DNA of 64,000 nt from Dyadobacter psychrophilus (GTDB lineage Bacteria > Bacteroidota > Bacteroidia > Cytophagales > Spirosomataceae). Shown in pieces: positions 8,927-18,149 of this stretch. Made by a program: the position numbers and the translations under genes. The stretch covers positions 220,176 through 284,175 of the forward strand of contig NZ_FUZA01000008.1 of assembly GCF_900167945.1 (NCBI RefSeq), read 5' to 3'. Under the pieces are notes generated by a model. That model was not told where the DNA came from. It worked only from the letters and a program-made list of their open reading frames with translations, and ran no database searches. Every line of letters starts with the position of its first letter. The first letter of the stretch is position 1.

Positions 8927-10864
8927 ATGAAAAACAAATTGTTTTCGGCGCTATGCCTTGCTGTGGTTATTTTATTTTGCGCTGCAATTTTCCGCACCAA
9001 CAGTCCAGCAAAGACGGACGCGGCCCGCCAAACAGGGAAGATTTATCTCAATGAAATGCATCGGCTTGACTCCATGCTTGTTGCGTATCCCAACTACTTT
9101 ATGGATAGCAACAATGCTGCGAGACTTCGTGTGTACACTGATCTGGCTCGACAGTTCAAGCGTGTAGAGCTTTTCTTTCTTTATTTTTATCCCGAAAAAG
9201 CATATGAAACGATTTGGCAGCCGATCCAGGCAACAAAGCAACCGGTCGGGCCACCATTGCCTGACAACTTCCTGATAGCAGGACCTTTTGGCATTGACGC
9301 AGATTCGATCGTGGTCAAGTCAAGTAAAGCGAATCGCGACTTTGAAAAAATGTTCATTACCCGGGCAGCAAATAACTTCCGGACGACGCTGGCTGAAACG
9401 CAATACGAAAAGAGAATTTCGCAAATAACAGATGCCCAGATCATGGAAGCCATGAGACTGCAACTGTTCAATATCAGCAGCGTAGGGCTCGGCAACGGTG
9501 ATTTTCAGCTGAATCCCGTCAATTTGCCGTGCGTTCAGGCCGAAGTAGCGGTTTGGAGTAAGATCATGAGAATATATTTGGCGCAGCTTCCCCGTTCTTC
9601 CAAAAAACTTAAAACCCAGGTGGAAGATTTGCTGGACGAAACCGAGAAATTTTTTCTTGCAAACACTGATTTTGACGCATTTGATAGAATGGAGTTGCTT
9701 ACCAATTATCTTAATCCGTTGTCTAAACATTTGGCCATAGTCAGAAAAACACTGAATATCCCAACTGAAAACCGCTTTGCAGCACTCAATCCCGAAGCCA
9801 GTGGCCTTTTTGATGCAGATATTTTCAATCTATCATTCTTCATGCCCGACAGCAGCATGACGCTTTTCGAGGAACGTGCCGAATTAGGCAAAATCCTGTT
9901 TTTCGATCCGATCCTTTCCGACAACAACGAACGTTCCTGCGCGTCGTGTCATAAACCAGAAATGGCATTTACCGATGGTCTAGGAAAAAGTATGAGCTTC
10001 ACGCTCGATCAATTGCCCCGGAATGCACCAACGATTATCAATTCGGTTTTTCAGCCATTTCAATTTTGGGATGCGCGTGTTAATTCCCTGGAAGATCAGG
10101 CGGATTCTGTCATTATGAATCCTAATGAGATGCACGGAACATCATTTGAGATCGTGGCTGAGCGCATTACGGCAAGTGAAGACTATATCAAGCTTTTTAA
10201 TACGGCATTCCCTGAAACAATTAAACATGGAATTGCCAGGAAGCACATAAAAAGCGCTATTGCGTCGTACGAGAGGACATTAGTTGGTCTCAACTCACGG
10301 TTCGACAAATACATGAGGGGCGAGAAGGCAGCCATGAGCATTCAGGAAATTAATGGCTTTAACGTCTTTATGGGCAAAGGCCGTTGCGGAAGCTGTCATT
10401 ATGCACCTCTGTTTAATGGCACTTTGCCTCCACACTTTTCCATTTCGGATCACCGGAGTCTGGGCGTGCCTGTGAAAGATACGATGAGCAAATACGAGAT
10501 TGACGCGGATGTTGGCCTGCAGCATTCCAAACGGAATCCTTTGTTCAAATCTTCATTTAAAGTCCCCACGGTAAGAAATGCTGCTATTACAGCGCCATAC
10601 ATGCACAATGGAATTTACCAGACGCTGGATCAGGTGGTCAACTTTTATAATCATGGAGCAGGTAACAAATTCGGATTTCGGGGTCTCTTTTTGTCGATTC
10701 TTCCTGACTCTTTAAACCTGAGCGCCACAGAAAAGAAAGACCTCATTTCGTTCGTCCACGCACTTACGGACACCTCAGGGACAAGTGCAAGGCCGAGGCA
10801 TTTGCCAGAAATAAAAGGCAAGCATGCGGCCCTTAACGATCGGATCATCGGTGGAAAATTTTAA
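8927..10864 (+). CDS. MauG/CcpA-type di-haem cytochrome c peroxidase with a long N-terminal helical domain
   Basis: 645 residues, about 300 longer than a classical bacterial cytochrome c peroxidase. An uncleaved or cleavable N-terminal hydrophobic segment (residues ~5-22) directs export. Residues ~30-300 are helical and reminiscent of the imelysin-like module seen in other Bacteroidota peroxidases. The C-terminal half has the two c-type haem sites, CASCH at residues 338-342 and CGSCH at 487-491, with family blocks ELGKILFFDPILS, RNAPTIINS and FKVPTVRNAAITAPYMHNG (the last includes the distal-side Met). It reduces H2O2 with electrons from small periplasmic carriers, or acts on a protein substrate as MauG does. 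It converges on the PQQ dehydrogenase gene, so the two are not one operon. Confidence 0.88.
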   Translation: MKNKLFSALCLAVVILFCAAIFRTNSPAKTDAARQTGKIYLNEMHRLDSMLVAYPNYFMDSNNAARLRVYTDLARQFKRVELFFLYFYPEKAYETIWQPIQATKQPVGPPLPDNFLIAGPFGIDADSIVVKSSKANRDFEKMFITRAANNFRTTLAETQYEKRISQITDAQIMEAMRLQLFNISSVGLGNGDFQLNPVNLPCVQAEVAVWSKIMRIYLAQLPRSSKKLKTQVEDLLDETEKFFLANTDFDAFDRMELLTNYLNPLSKHLAIVRKTLNIPTENRFAALNPEASGLFDADIFNLSFFMPDSSMTLFEERAELGKILFFDPILSDNNERSCASCHKPEMAFTDGLGKSMSFTLDQLPRNAPTIINSVFQPFQFWDARVNSLEDQADSVIMNPNEMHGTSFEIVAERITASEDYIKLFNTAFPETIKHGIARKHIKSAIASYERTLVGLNSRFDKYMRGEKAAMSIQEINGFNVFMGKGRCGSCHYAPLFNGTLPPHFSISDHRSLGVPVKDTMSKYEIDADVGLQHSKRNPLFKSSFKVPTVRNAAITAPYMHNGIYQTLDQVVNFYNHGAGNKFGFRGLFLSILPDSLNLSATEKKDLISFVHALTDTSGTSARPRHLPEIKGKHAALNDRIIGGKF

Positions 10865-10931
10865 TACCGCTATGTCATAAGAAACGGAGTGCATATGATC
10901 ATTAAAATGGACAAGGTAAGAGCAATCGTAG

Positions 10932-13043
10932 TTATTTTTTACGGGCTATTTCCGCTTGCGATAAAATAAAGCTCTGTAAATCTTTCACATCTTGTTCACC
11001 CAAACGACGTCCGAAGTTGGGCATACCATTCCCTGTCAGAAGCCCATTTCGGACAATGGCCTGAAAATTTTCGTGGATATGATCTGGCGACCGCGCTAGA
11101 TCTGGTAAAACACCGCCACCCCCTCCCACACCGCCATGGCATCGGTCGCAATATTGTTTGTAGAGTGTTTCACCATGTTTTATTTCTGCCTTACTTCCCT
11201 TGGGTTGGAGGCGAGTCAATGTCCGTTCCGGAACTGGTTCGTAGGATGGCATGGCTTGATTAGCTCCCAATGCAAACGTGTAAATCGTTCCGGGATGCAA
11301 AGTTGGGGTGAATTTATAACCCAGTCCAATCACTCCACCCCAACCAACAGCTATGGAAACATACTGCTTGCCGTCCAGTTGATATGTGATGGGCGGAGCT
11401 ATTATACCCGTGCCGAGATTCATCTGCCAAAGTACAGTCCCGGTCTTTGCATCATAGGCACTAAAATCGCCCGTGGCGGTGCCCTGAAAGACCAAGCCAG
11501 TAGTAGTTGTGAGAATTCCCCCGTTCCAGCCAACCGGATGGTCTACACTCCAGACCTCCCGCTGCGTGTCAGGCCTCCAGGCAATCAGCTTGCCCATCTG
11601 TTTGGGCGCTTTGGATTCCGTGCGGAGCGGACGTGTATTGTCGTGGCCGATTCCCACATTCCATCCCGTTCCACTGCCCATTCCACCTACTTTGTTCATC
11701 GTCCAGGCCGAATCATGACCGTAGACCATTGAGTTGGTTTGTATGGGGATGTATACCAGCCCTTCTTTTGGATTATAAGCCATCGGCTGCCAATTGTGCC
11801 CGCCAATGGGAGAAGGGAAAATTTCGGCATTTTGGCTTGTATAACGACTGAAATCACTTTCAATTGGTCGCCCCGTTAATGAATCAATTCCCGTTGCCCA
11901 ATTCACAAAGGTGTATGGTTTGGCTGAAATAAACTGCCCATTCGTTCGGTCAATTACATAAAAAAACCCGTTTTTGGGGGCCTGCATAATCACTTTTCTC
12001 AGCCGGCCTCGAATGGTAATATCAGCCAAAATAAGATGCTGCGTGGCGGTAAAATCCCAGGATTCGCCCGGTGTGGTCTGATAATGCCAGACTAGCTCAC
12101 CTGAACTGGGGTTAAGCGCCAGAATAGATGAAATATAAAGGTTGTCGCCGCCCCCTGGACTGCGGTGCTGACGGTTCCATGGCGAGCCGTTGCCCGTGCC
12201 CACATAAAGCAGATTCAGAAAAGGATCATAGGCCATCGCATCCCAGGCCGTTCCGCCACCGCCATATTCCCACCATTTGCCCGTCCAGGTTTTAGCGGCC
12301 TGAGCCAGCGCTTCCGATTCAAATCGTTTTGACGGATCTCCGGGCACTGTATAAGTTCGCCAGATTTGTTTACCCGTCATTGCATCATATGCCGTTACAT
12401 AGCCCCGCACACCATATTCTGCTCCGCCATTGCCAATGATCACCTTGCCGGCAACAATTCGCGGAGGCCCCGTAACGGTATAGGCCCGGGCAGTATCAAC
12501 GGTCTGCACAGACCAGGCAGGCTGCCCTGAACTGGCACGGAGGGCAATTAACCGTCCGTCCAGTGTGCCAACATATACATAATCTTTGTAAAGCGCGACA
12601 CCCCGATTGACAACATCACAACAAGCTTTTTCTCCGTAGTAAGCCGGCACCTTTGGATCAAACTTCCATTGAAGTTCGCCCGTAAGGGCATTGATTGCAT
12701 ATACACGGCTCCATGAGCCCGTCACATACATTACGCCGTTTGCAACGAGCGGAGTGCTTTCGATACCGCGGGTTATGCCCAGGTTTATAGTCCATGCCAA
12801 ACCTAGTTGTTTGACATTCTCTTTTGTGATCTGAGCCAGTGTGCTGTAACGGTCTTCGGTGTAGTTGCCGCCATAGGTGATCCATTCGTGAGGCGTCTTT
12901 TTTGCATTGATAAGTCTTCGGTCGTCAATGAAATGATCAGGCGGACTGTCGGCAATAAGAGCCAAAGTGCAGAGATATGGTAATAGAAAGAAAGTCTTAC
13001 GGATAAGAAGTAATATACGAACAGCTGTTTCGCGGATTTCCAT
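10932..13043 (-). CDS. PQQ-dependent quinohaemoprotein dehydrogenase with C-terminal cytochrome c
   Basis: 703 residues from the ATG at 13043; a TTG eight codons upstream is less likely because the hydrophobic signal region follows the ATG. The eight-bladed PQQ propeller shows repeated W-motifs, the vicinal Cys-Cys in EKACCDVVNRG (a ring-forming disulphide next to PQQ in alcohol dehydrogenases), and ESWDFTATQ with the catalytic Asp region. The last ~85 residues are a c-type cytochrome with CDRCH and an axial Met in GNGMPNFG. This architecture is that of type II quinohaemoprotein alcohol dehydrogenases: alcohol oxidised at PQQ/Ca, electrons passed to haem c. No PQQ biosynthesis genes are in the window, so the cofactor may be imported or made elsewhere. 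Substrate is not determinable here. Confidence 0.9.
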   Translation of the reverse strand: MEIRETAVRILLLIRKTFFLLPYLCTLALIADSPPDHFIDDRRLINAKKTPHEWITYGGNYTEDRYSTLAQITKENVKQLGLAWTINLGITRGIESTPLVANGVMYVTGSWSRVYAINALTGELQWKFDPKVPAYYGEKACCDVVNRGVALYKDYVYVGTLDGRLIALRASSGQPAWSVQTVDTARAYTVTGPPRIVAGKVIIGNGGAEYGVRGYVTAYDAMTGKQIWRTYTVPGDPSKRFESEALAQAAKTWTGKWWEYGGGGTAWDAMAYDPFLNLLYVGTGNGSPWNRQHRSPGGGDNLYISSILALNPSSGELVWHYQTTPGESWDFTATQHLILADITIRGRLRKVIMQAPKNGFFYVIDRTNGQFISAKPYTFVNWATGIDSLTGRPIESDFSRYTSQNAEIFPSPIGGHNWQPMAYNPKEGLVYIPIQTNSMVYGHDSAWTMNKVGGMGSGTGWNVGIGHDNTRPLRTESKAPKQMGKLIAWRPDTQREVWSVDHPVGWNGGILTTTTGLVFQGTATGDFSAYDAKTGTVLWQMNLGTGIIAPPITYQLDGKQYVSIAVGWGGVIGLGYKFTPTLHPGTIYTFALGANQAMPSYEPVPERTLTRLQPKGSKAEIKHGETLYKQYCDRCHGGVGGGGGVLPDLARSPDHIHENFQAIVRNGLLTGNGMPNFGRRLGEQDVKDLQSFILSQAEIARKK

Positions 13044-13353
13044 GAAAAGCACTGATTTATAGTTCAACCAGACAACTCACATAAATTTTTAACCAGAATT
13101 AAATACAAATGAAAGCTTAATCCAGCCCATTTTGGCGCGAAGTACGGTCCGGAATATCCGTTGAGTATAAAGAAAAGAGAAAGCGTTGAATCAACTGCTG
13201 TGATAGCCTGGCCTAAGAGACGATCATTGGTGCAAGCTTAGTAAAATAGATCCCCATGTGCAAGAAAAACAGCAGGAAATTTTTATGTAACCTATTGATT
13301 ATTAGTTCAATAACTATCGATTCGGAAATTTTCTAAAACGTTGTAAGCCCCAA
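13044..13353. other. Intergenic region between the PQQ dehydrogenase and tRNA-Phe
   Basis: Upstream region of the PQQ dehydrogenase gene on the right and downstream of the tRNA-Phe terminator on the left. No gene, repeat or clear promoter box was found apart from the terminator annotated next to it. Confidence 0.5.
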
Positions 13354-13391
13354 ACAAAAAACCGCTCGACAATCTATTGATTATCAAGCGG
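13354..13391 (-). terminator. Rho-independent terminator of tRNA-Phe
   Basis: Read on the minus strand, a 13-bp stem (13379-13391 with 13362-13374) with two G-U pairs closes a four-base loop and is followed directly by a run of six T and further T-rich bases (13354-13361). It lies 17 bases beyond the tRNA-Phe 3' end, so it terminates that transcript. Confidence 0.8.
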
Positions 13392-13407
13392 CTAGCTTTG
13401 TTTTCTG

Positions 13408-13480
13408 TGGTGATGGACGGAATCGAACCGCCGACACAAGGATTTTCAGTCCTTTGCTCTACCGACTGAGCTACATCACC
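13408..13480 (-). tRNA. tRNA-Phe (GAA)
   Basis: A 73-base cloverleaf on the minus strand. The acceptor stem pairs GGTGATG at 13480-13474 with CATCACC at 13415-13409, the discriminator is A, the D-arm begins TAGCTCAGTCGG, the anticodon loop is CTGAAAA with GAA as anticodon, and the T-arm carries GGTTCGATTCC. The CCA tail is not encoded and must be added after transcription. It has its own promoter upstream and terminator downstream, so it is a single-tRNA transcription unit. Confidence 0.97.
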
Positions 13481-13507
13481 AGGCTCAATTGGTTCCCTTT
13501 GGGACTG

Positions 13508-13538
13508 CAAAACTAGAAGTTTGGTTTTGCTTTACAAA
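13508..13538 (-). promoter_or_regulatory. Promoter of tRNA-Phe, Bacteroidota type
   Basis: On the minus strand TTTG (13538-13535), a 19-base spacer and TAGTTTTG (13515-13508) match the Bacteroidota housekeeping consensus of TTTG and TAnnTTTG exactly. The expected start point is about 20 bases before the mature tRNA 5' end. Confidence 0.75.
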
Positions 13539-13713
13539 TTATTTATTAAAATATTTCTCAATTTGTTTGCCATAGCAACTTACTTCCCTGATTATCTACA
13601 TTTTACGTTTGCAGCCTTATATTTTATCCCAAAAACATTTGCACCAACTTACATTTTTACCATATTTGTTAAGGTATGCTTGCATACTAATGGTGGATTT
13701 CAATGATGTAACA

Positions 13714-15054
13714 ATGGCGATATTTCAGCAAATACTATTTTTAGCCGTTTTGGGGGCGGTCGCCTGGCTGGGTTATCGAAGGATCAGTCTTATCCGGTCG
13801 ACCATCCTGCTGGGAAAGCCGGAAGACCGCTCGAATCGTCCTGGTGAAAGACTTTCTACAATGCTACGCATTGCTTTTGGCCAGAAAAAAATGTTCGACC
13901 GGCCGCTGATCGGCGCCCTGCACTTTGCGGTCTACATCGGCTTTATTCTGATCAATGTTGAAATACTGGAAATTGTGCTTGATGGCATTCTGGGCCGGCA
14001 TCGGATTTTTGCGCCGTTTCTGGGCAGCTTCTATCCCGTATTGATTGGCTTTTTTGAATTTCTGGCAGTCGGTGTGCTGCTGGCTTGCATTATCTTCCTT
14101 TTGAGGCGCAGTGTTGTGAGGGTGAAGCGTTTGCAGCCTGAGCGGCATCGTGAAATGAATGGCTGGCCAGAACTGGACGGGAAATTGATCTTAGTTTTTG
14201 AAATCGTTTTAATGATCGCGATTCTAACGATGAATGCTGCGGATTTGGCGCTTCAGGAGCTTGGAAACCCACATTATCCGCAAACGGGCGACTTCTTTTT
14301 TAGTCAGTTTCTCAAACCATTATTTACAGGATTGAATGAAGATACACTTGTCATTTATGAGCGATTTGCGTGGTGGTTTCACATTTTAGGAATCTTCGTT
14401 TTCGCTGTTTATCTCACCTATTCAAAGCACTTACACATTGTTTTAGCTTTTCCCAACACTTATTTCTCGCGGCTGACGCCTAAGGGAAAAATGAACAATA
14501 TGCCGGAAATTACGGCGGAAGTAAAAACAATGCTGGGCATCGAAACAGCTTCGATGGACGAGGCAGCGGTAATTCCGGACCGTTTTGGCGCAAAAGATGT
14601 GCAGGACCTTTCCTGGAAAAACCTGATGGATGCTTATTCCTGCACGGAATGCGGACGTTGTACGGAGGCTTGTCCGGCTAATATTACGGGCAAAAAGCTT
14701 TCCCCGCGCAAGATTATGATGGACACGCGCGATAGGCTGGAAGATGTAGGCCGGAACATGCAGAAAAACGGCGGACAGTTTGTAGATGACGGAAAAAGCC
14801 TCATTGATGATTATATATTGGTGGAAGAAATCAATGCTTGTACAACTTGCAATGCATGCGTGCAGGAATGCCCGGTGCTCATTAATCCTTTAGACATTAT
14901 CTTGCAATTACGCAGGCATAAGGTGATGGATGAAGCGCATGCGCCGGCAAGCTGGAACGTGATGTTCCAGAATATGGATACCAATCAGGCGCCCTGGAAA
15001 TTTTCTCCCGGCGACCGTTTCAACTGGGCGGCTGGCCTTGAACCAAAAGAATAA
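13714..15054 (+). CDS. Membrane Fe-S oxidoreductase, HdrE/HdrC-like fusion (4Fe-4S dicluster)
   Basis: 446 residues from the ATG at 13714, just before the first membrane helix; ATG 13690 or TTG 13609 are alternatives. The N-terminal ~250 residues form about five membrane helices of NarI/HdrE cytochrome b type (YIGFILINVEILEIVLDG; ILGIFVFAVYLTYSKHLH, with possible haem-ligand histidines). The C-terminal part has two 4Fe-4S sites, CTECGRCTEACP and CTTCNACVQECP. This arrangement moves electrons between a membrane quinone pool and a soluble cysteine-rich partner, which is the next gene, whose ATG follows this stop with no gap. In Bacteroidota such pairs are conserved but the physiological substrate is not established; a glycerol-3-phosphate or lactate-type oxidation role is only analogy. 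Confidence 0.85.
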   Translation: MAIFQQILFLAVLGAVAWLGYRRISLIRSTILLGKPEDRSNRPGERLSTMLRIAFGQKKMFDRPLIGALHFAVYIGFILINVEILEIVLDGILGRHRIFAPFLGSFYPVLIGFFEFLAVGVLLACIIFLLRRSVVRVKRLQPERHREMNGWPELDGKLILVFEIVLMIAILTMNAADLALQELGNPHYPQTGDFFFSQFLKPLFTGLNEDTLVIYERFAWWFHILGIFVFAVYLTYSKHLHIVLAFPNTYFSRLTPKGKMNNMPEITAEVKTMLGIETASMDEAAVIPDRFGAKDVQDLSWKNLMDAYSCTECGRCTEACPANITGKKLSPRKIMMDTRDRLEDVGRNMQKNGGQFVDDGKSLIDDYILVEEINACTTCNACVQECPVLINPLDIILQLRRHKVMDEAHAPASWNVMFQNMDTNQAPWKFSPGDRFNWAAGLEPKE

Positions 15055-15852
15055 ATGAGCGAATTGACATATAAAGTGCCGACAATGGCCGAAATGGCGG
15101 CAAATAACGAAGCTCCCGAAATTTTGTTTTGGGTTGGCTGCGCTGGTTCGTTTGATGACCGTTATAAAAAAGTGACGGTCGCTTTTGTGAAAATATTGAA
15201 TAGGGCTGGCGTAAAATTTGCTGTGTTAGGCACCGAGGAAAGCTGTACGGGCGATCCGGCTCGGCGGGCCGGCAATGAGTTTACATTCCAAATGCTTGCG
15301 ATGTCCAACATTCAGGTGCTGGATATGTATGGGATCAAAAAAATCGTAACGGCCTGCCCGCATTGTTTTAACACATTAAAAAATGAATATCCCGAGCTGG
15401 GCGGAAATTATGAAGTGATCCATCATTCCACTTTTCTGCAGCAGCTTATTGACGAAGGCCGCGTAAGGATTGAAGGCGGTGAAACGTTCAAAGGCAAAAA
15501 GATTACCTTTCATGATTCGTGCTATCTGGGGCGTGCTAACAACATTTACGAAGCGCCGAGGCATGTTTTGGAAGCATTGGATGCAGATTTGGTAGAAATG
15601 AAAAGGTGCCGGACCAAAGGACTTTGCTGCGGTGCGGGAGGGGGACAAATGTTCAAAGAGCCTGAACCCGGAAAAAAGGACATTAATATAGAAAGGATTG
15701 AAGAAGCCCTTGCAACGGGAGCCGAAACCATTGCCGTTGCCTGCCCGTTTTGTATGGTAATGATGACAGATGGCGTTAAGAATAAAGAAAAAGAAAGTGC
15801 TGTTAAAGTTTACGACCTGGCGGAACTGATCGCACAGGCAGAAGGGTTGTAA
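15055..15852 (+). CDS. Cysteine-rich (CCG domain) Fe-S oxidoreductase subunit, HdrB/HdrD/GlpC-like
   Basis: 265 residues. Two CCG-type cysteine-rich modules are visible: the N-terminal one with the CAGSFDDR, ESCTGDPARR and CPHCFNTLKNEYP motifs, and the C-terminal one with HDSCYLGR, then GLCCGAGGG and CPFCMVMM. Such domains bind a non-cubane or 4Fe-4S cluster at a disulphide- or thiol-handling active site (heterodisulphide reductase subunit B and D, GlpC, LutA). It starts immediately after the stop of the membrane subunit, so the two are translationally coupled and probably form one complex at the inner face of the cytoplasmic membrane. Confidence 0.88.
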   Translation: MSELTYKVPTMAEMAANNEAPEILFWVGCAGSFDDRYKKVTVAFVKILNRAGVKFAVLGTEESCTGDPARRAGNEFTFQMLAMSNIQVLDMYGIKKIVTACPHCFNTLKNEYPELGGNYEVIHHSTFLQQLIDEGRVRIEGGETFKGKKITFHDSCYLGRANNIYEAPRHVLEALDADLVEMKRCRTKGLCCGAGGGQMFKEPEPGKKDINIERIEEALATGAETIAVACPFCMVMMTDGVKNKEKESAVKVYDLAELIAQAEGL

Positions 15853-15902
15853 TAACTGTCTGCTGCATAGTAAGATCGTTTTTAGCTTTAAAATTTTGAG
15901 TT

Positions 15903-16403
15903 ATGTACATTCCATTTAGTGATATAGATTTCCAAGCAAGAGTCTGGATTTATCAGGCTGACCGTCAGCTTACTGACGCCGAAGTGGGCATTTTAACCGA
16001 AACTTTAAAAGCATCTCTCGATGGCTGGGAAGCACACGGAAAACCGCTTACAGCTTCCGGAAAAGTTTTTGAACACCGGTTTGTAGTGATTGCCGTTGAT
16101 GAAAACGACGAATTGCCCAGCGGATGTTCTATTGATAAGTCTGTACATTGGATCCAGGCGGTCGGCCATTCGATGCAGATCGATTTCTTTGATCGATCCG
16201 TGGCCTATCTGGGAGCTGATAATCAAATACATACAGTTCCTGTTCCGAGCATTAAGCAAGCGGTTACAGATGAAATCCTGCTGCCATCGACCATTATTTT
16301 CGATAATCAGGTTGCCACAAAAGCGCAATGGATGAACCATTGGAAAACGCCCGCTGCAAACTCTTGGCTCAATCGCTACTTTTCGGCGAAATCCAGCGTT
16401 TAA
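15903..16403 (+). CDS. Conserved Bacteroidota protein, often mislabelled 'ABC transporter ATPase'
   Basis: 166 residues, soluble, no signal peptide. Starts MYIPFSDIDFQARVWIYQ. I recognise it as a conserved Bacteroidota family that databases often call an ABC transporter ATPase, but there is no Walker A, signature or Walker B motif, so that label is not supported by the sequence. Conserved-looking features are the SVHWIQAVG block and an NHWKTPAANSWL segment near the C-terminus. It lies 50 bases after the Fe-S oxidoreductase pair and 43 bases before gldH on the same strand, so it may share transcripts with either. Function unknown. Confidence 0.7.
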   Translation: MYIPFSDIDFQARVWIYQADRQLTDAEVGILTETLKASLDGWEAHGKPLTASGKVFEHRFVVIAVDENDELPSGCSIDKSVHWIQAVGHSMQIDFFDRSVAYLGADNQIHTVPVPSIKQAVTDEILLPSTIIFDNQVATKAQWMNHWKTPAANSWLNRYFSAKSSV

Positions 16404-16446
16404 GTTTAAATGGTTAGTTTTGTCAAATAAACGATAACGGTCCGGA

Positions 16447-16926
16447 ATGAAGTTTTTTTGGTTTGTCTCAATTTTCGCTATCTGTCTGACAATGTTCGGC
16501 TGCGACGAAAACGTGGTTTACAAAGCGCATGAAGACATTGATGACGGACTTTGGTATATCAAAAACAAGCCGACTTTCAAAGTTGAAATAACGGATACAA
16601 CAGCGACTTACAACATGTATTATTTGCTTCGCAACACATTGCAGTATCCCTATTACAACCTTTACTTAACCAAAAATTTCATCGGCCCCGATCAAAAGGT
16701 CATATCTAACACATTGGAAGAAGTTTTTCTGTCTAATGAAACAACCGGAAAACCATACGGCCACGGGCTGGGCGACCTTTTCGACCATAAAATTCCCTTT
16801 CTTAAAAATTACAAATTTCCCAGGTCAGGCACTTACACATTCATTTTGACACAATCCATGCGCCAAAATCCGCTTCCTTTTGTGATGAGCGTCGGTGTAA
16901 GTGTCGAAAAAGTGGGAGCTAAATAA
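16447..16926 (+). CDS. gldH: Gliding motility lipoprotein GldH
   Basis: 159 residues. A lipoprotein signal peptide ends in LTMFGC, with Cys19 as the lipidated residue, followed by DENVVYKAHEDI. The rest matches GldH: FKVEITDTTATYNMYYLLRN, YPYYNLYL and the C-terminal SGTYTFILTQSMR block. GldH is needed for gliding in Flavobacterium, where mutants also lose chitin use; its biochemical role in the gliding/type IX secretion machinery is not known. No other gld gene is in the window, but three probable T9SS substrates are. It converges on the AI-2E permease gene with two bases between the stops. Confidence 0.9.
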   Translation: MKFFWFVSIFAICLTMFGCDENVVYKAHEDIDDGLWYIKNKPTFKVEITDTTATYNMYYLLRNTLQYPYYNLYLTKNFIGPDQKVISNTLEEVFLSNETTGKPYGHGLGDLFDHKIPFLKNYKFPRSGTYTFILTQSMRQNPLPFVMSVGVSVEKVGAK

Positions 16927-16928
16927 TC

Positions 16929-18149
16929 CTAAATCTCGGGGTTATTAGGCGAAGGAGTCGTTCCATCTGATCGCTTCCTTGGTTTATTGCGATATCTGCG
17001 ATAAGGTTTTTTCTTAAACTCCTTTTCAACAGACTGCGCTATCATTGCTTCTTTTTGATCTTCCTGCACTTCATGCACAGGCTCGCCCAACAAAAACCCA
17101 TAAGGCTCCATACTTGGAATAGTATCAAAAACAACTTTAAGAATGGCCGTAACTGGTAATGCAAGAATTAATCCTGCCAATCCCCATAATTGTCCTCCCA
17201 GGAACAGTGCAATGATGGCGGCCAGCGGATTTACACTCACTTTTGAGCCCACAATGTTGGGGGTGATAAAATTGCCTTCCAGGAATTGTACAAAGCTCAT
17301 CACACCAATCACACCAACCGCATACCAGGGTGAATCCATGGTAACGACGGCCAATAACGCAGGAAGCACCGAGCCGATCAGGATTCCTATATAAGGGATC
17401 AGGATCAGGAAGCCTGCCAGAAAACCGAAGAAAATTGCGTGCGGAATGCCCAAAATCAGTAATCCGATGCTATTTAAAACTCCTACAATAAGAATTACAA
17501 GGAACAGTCCGGACAGATAACTCTGGATTACTTCGTATATTTTTTTCAAAAGTGCATTCAGTGCTTCATTAGGAACATTGGTGATGGCTTTGTGAAAGAA
17601 CCGTCTGAAAAAGTCGCGGTAAAGCAGGAAAAAGAAGATGTAAAGCGGAATTAAAATGAATGTTGAAATGGCACCTGTGGTGGTAACAAGTGTGTTCAGC
17701 AGCACTGCCCTTCCTTCACTCAGCGCATTGATCAGATATTTCTTTGCCTCGCTCACCTGTTGGCTGCGGCTAATGTTGAGATAACGCTCCCCCATCGTAA
17801 GCGTTTGATCCAGAATCGTTTCCGCCTTTTCTGTAATCCTCGGCAGCTCTTCTGCAAAACTGCCGATTTGCAGCGAAACAACATATACAAGCACCACTAT
17901 GACGATGAAAAGCGTCAGAATGCTCAACAAAATAGACCCGATCCGCGGCACACGGTGCCTTTCAAGCCAGGCGCAAACGGGATGTAGCAGAATGGCCAGC
18001 AGAATGGAAAATGCAATGGGGATAATCGTTTCGCGAAGAACAAAAAGAATGTAAACGGTTGCAATAAGGGCGACGAGGATGCTTGCCAGTTTTAGGTAAA
18101 GAGGGGTTTCTTTATCTTTGTTTGGAAGAGGACGTAAAGTGGAATTCAT
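16929..18149 (-). CDS. AI-2E family (PerM/YdiK-like) transporter
   Basis: 406 residues from the ATG at 18149; the frame extends 33 bases further upstream. Typical topology: two close N-terminal helices (LYLKLASILVALIATVYILF; IPIAFSILLAILLHPVCAWLE), a soluble segment, then five to six helices including the family motif LIPYIGILIGSVLPALLA and FVQFLEGNFITPNIVGSKV. A basic tail (KKKPYRRYRNKPRKR) follows. Family members export autoinducer-2 in E. coli or act as Na+/H+ antiporters elsewhere; the role here is unknown. Its start codon overlaps the start codon of the divergent gene by two bases. A TAATTTTG box at 18256-18249 on the minus strand could be its promoter, inside the neighbouring coding region. 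Confidence 0.88.
   Translation of the reverse strand: MNSTLRPLPNKDKETPLYLKLASILVALIATVYILFVLRETIIPIAFSILLAILLHPVCAWLERHRVPRIGSILLSILTLFIVIVVLVYVVSLQIGSFAEELPRITEKAETILDQTLTMGERYLNISRSQQVSEAKKYLINALSEGRAVLLNTLVTTTGAISTFILIPLYIFFFLLYRDFFRRFFHKAITNVPNEALNALLKKIYEVIQSYLSGLFLVILIVGVLNSIGLLILGIPHAIFFGFLAGFLILIPYIGILIGSVLPALLAVVTMDSPWYAVGVIGVMSFVQFLEGNFITPNIVGSKVSVNPLAAIIALFLGGQLWGLAGLILALPVTAILKVVFDTIPSMEPYGFLLGEPVHEVQEDQKEAMIAQSVEKEFKKKPYRRYRNKPRKRSDGTTPSPNNPEI
18113..18120 (+). promoter_or_regulatory. Candidate -7 box of the propeller-like gene inside the AI-2E gene
   Basis: TATCTTTG matches the Bacteroidota TAnnTTTG element and lies 28 bases before the ATG at 18148. It sits within the first codons of the divergent AI-2E gene. 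No good TTTG element is found at the usual spacing, so confidence is moderate. Confidence 0.45.

Noticed and set aside
11136..11732. Open 198-codon plus-strand frame
   Set aside because: It is antisense to the PQQ dehydrogenase, lacks domain-like sequence and is a shadow of the real gene.
15903..16403. Annotation as ABC transporter ATPase
   Set aside because: No Walker A, Walker B or signature motif.
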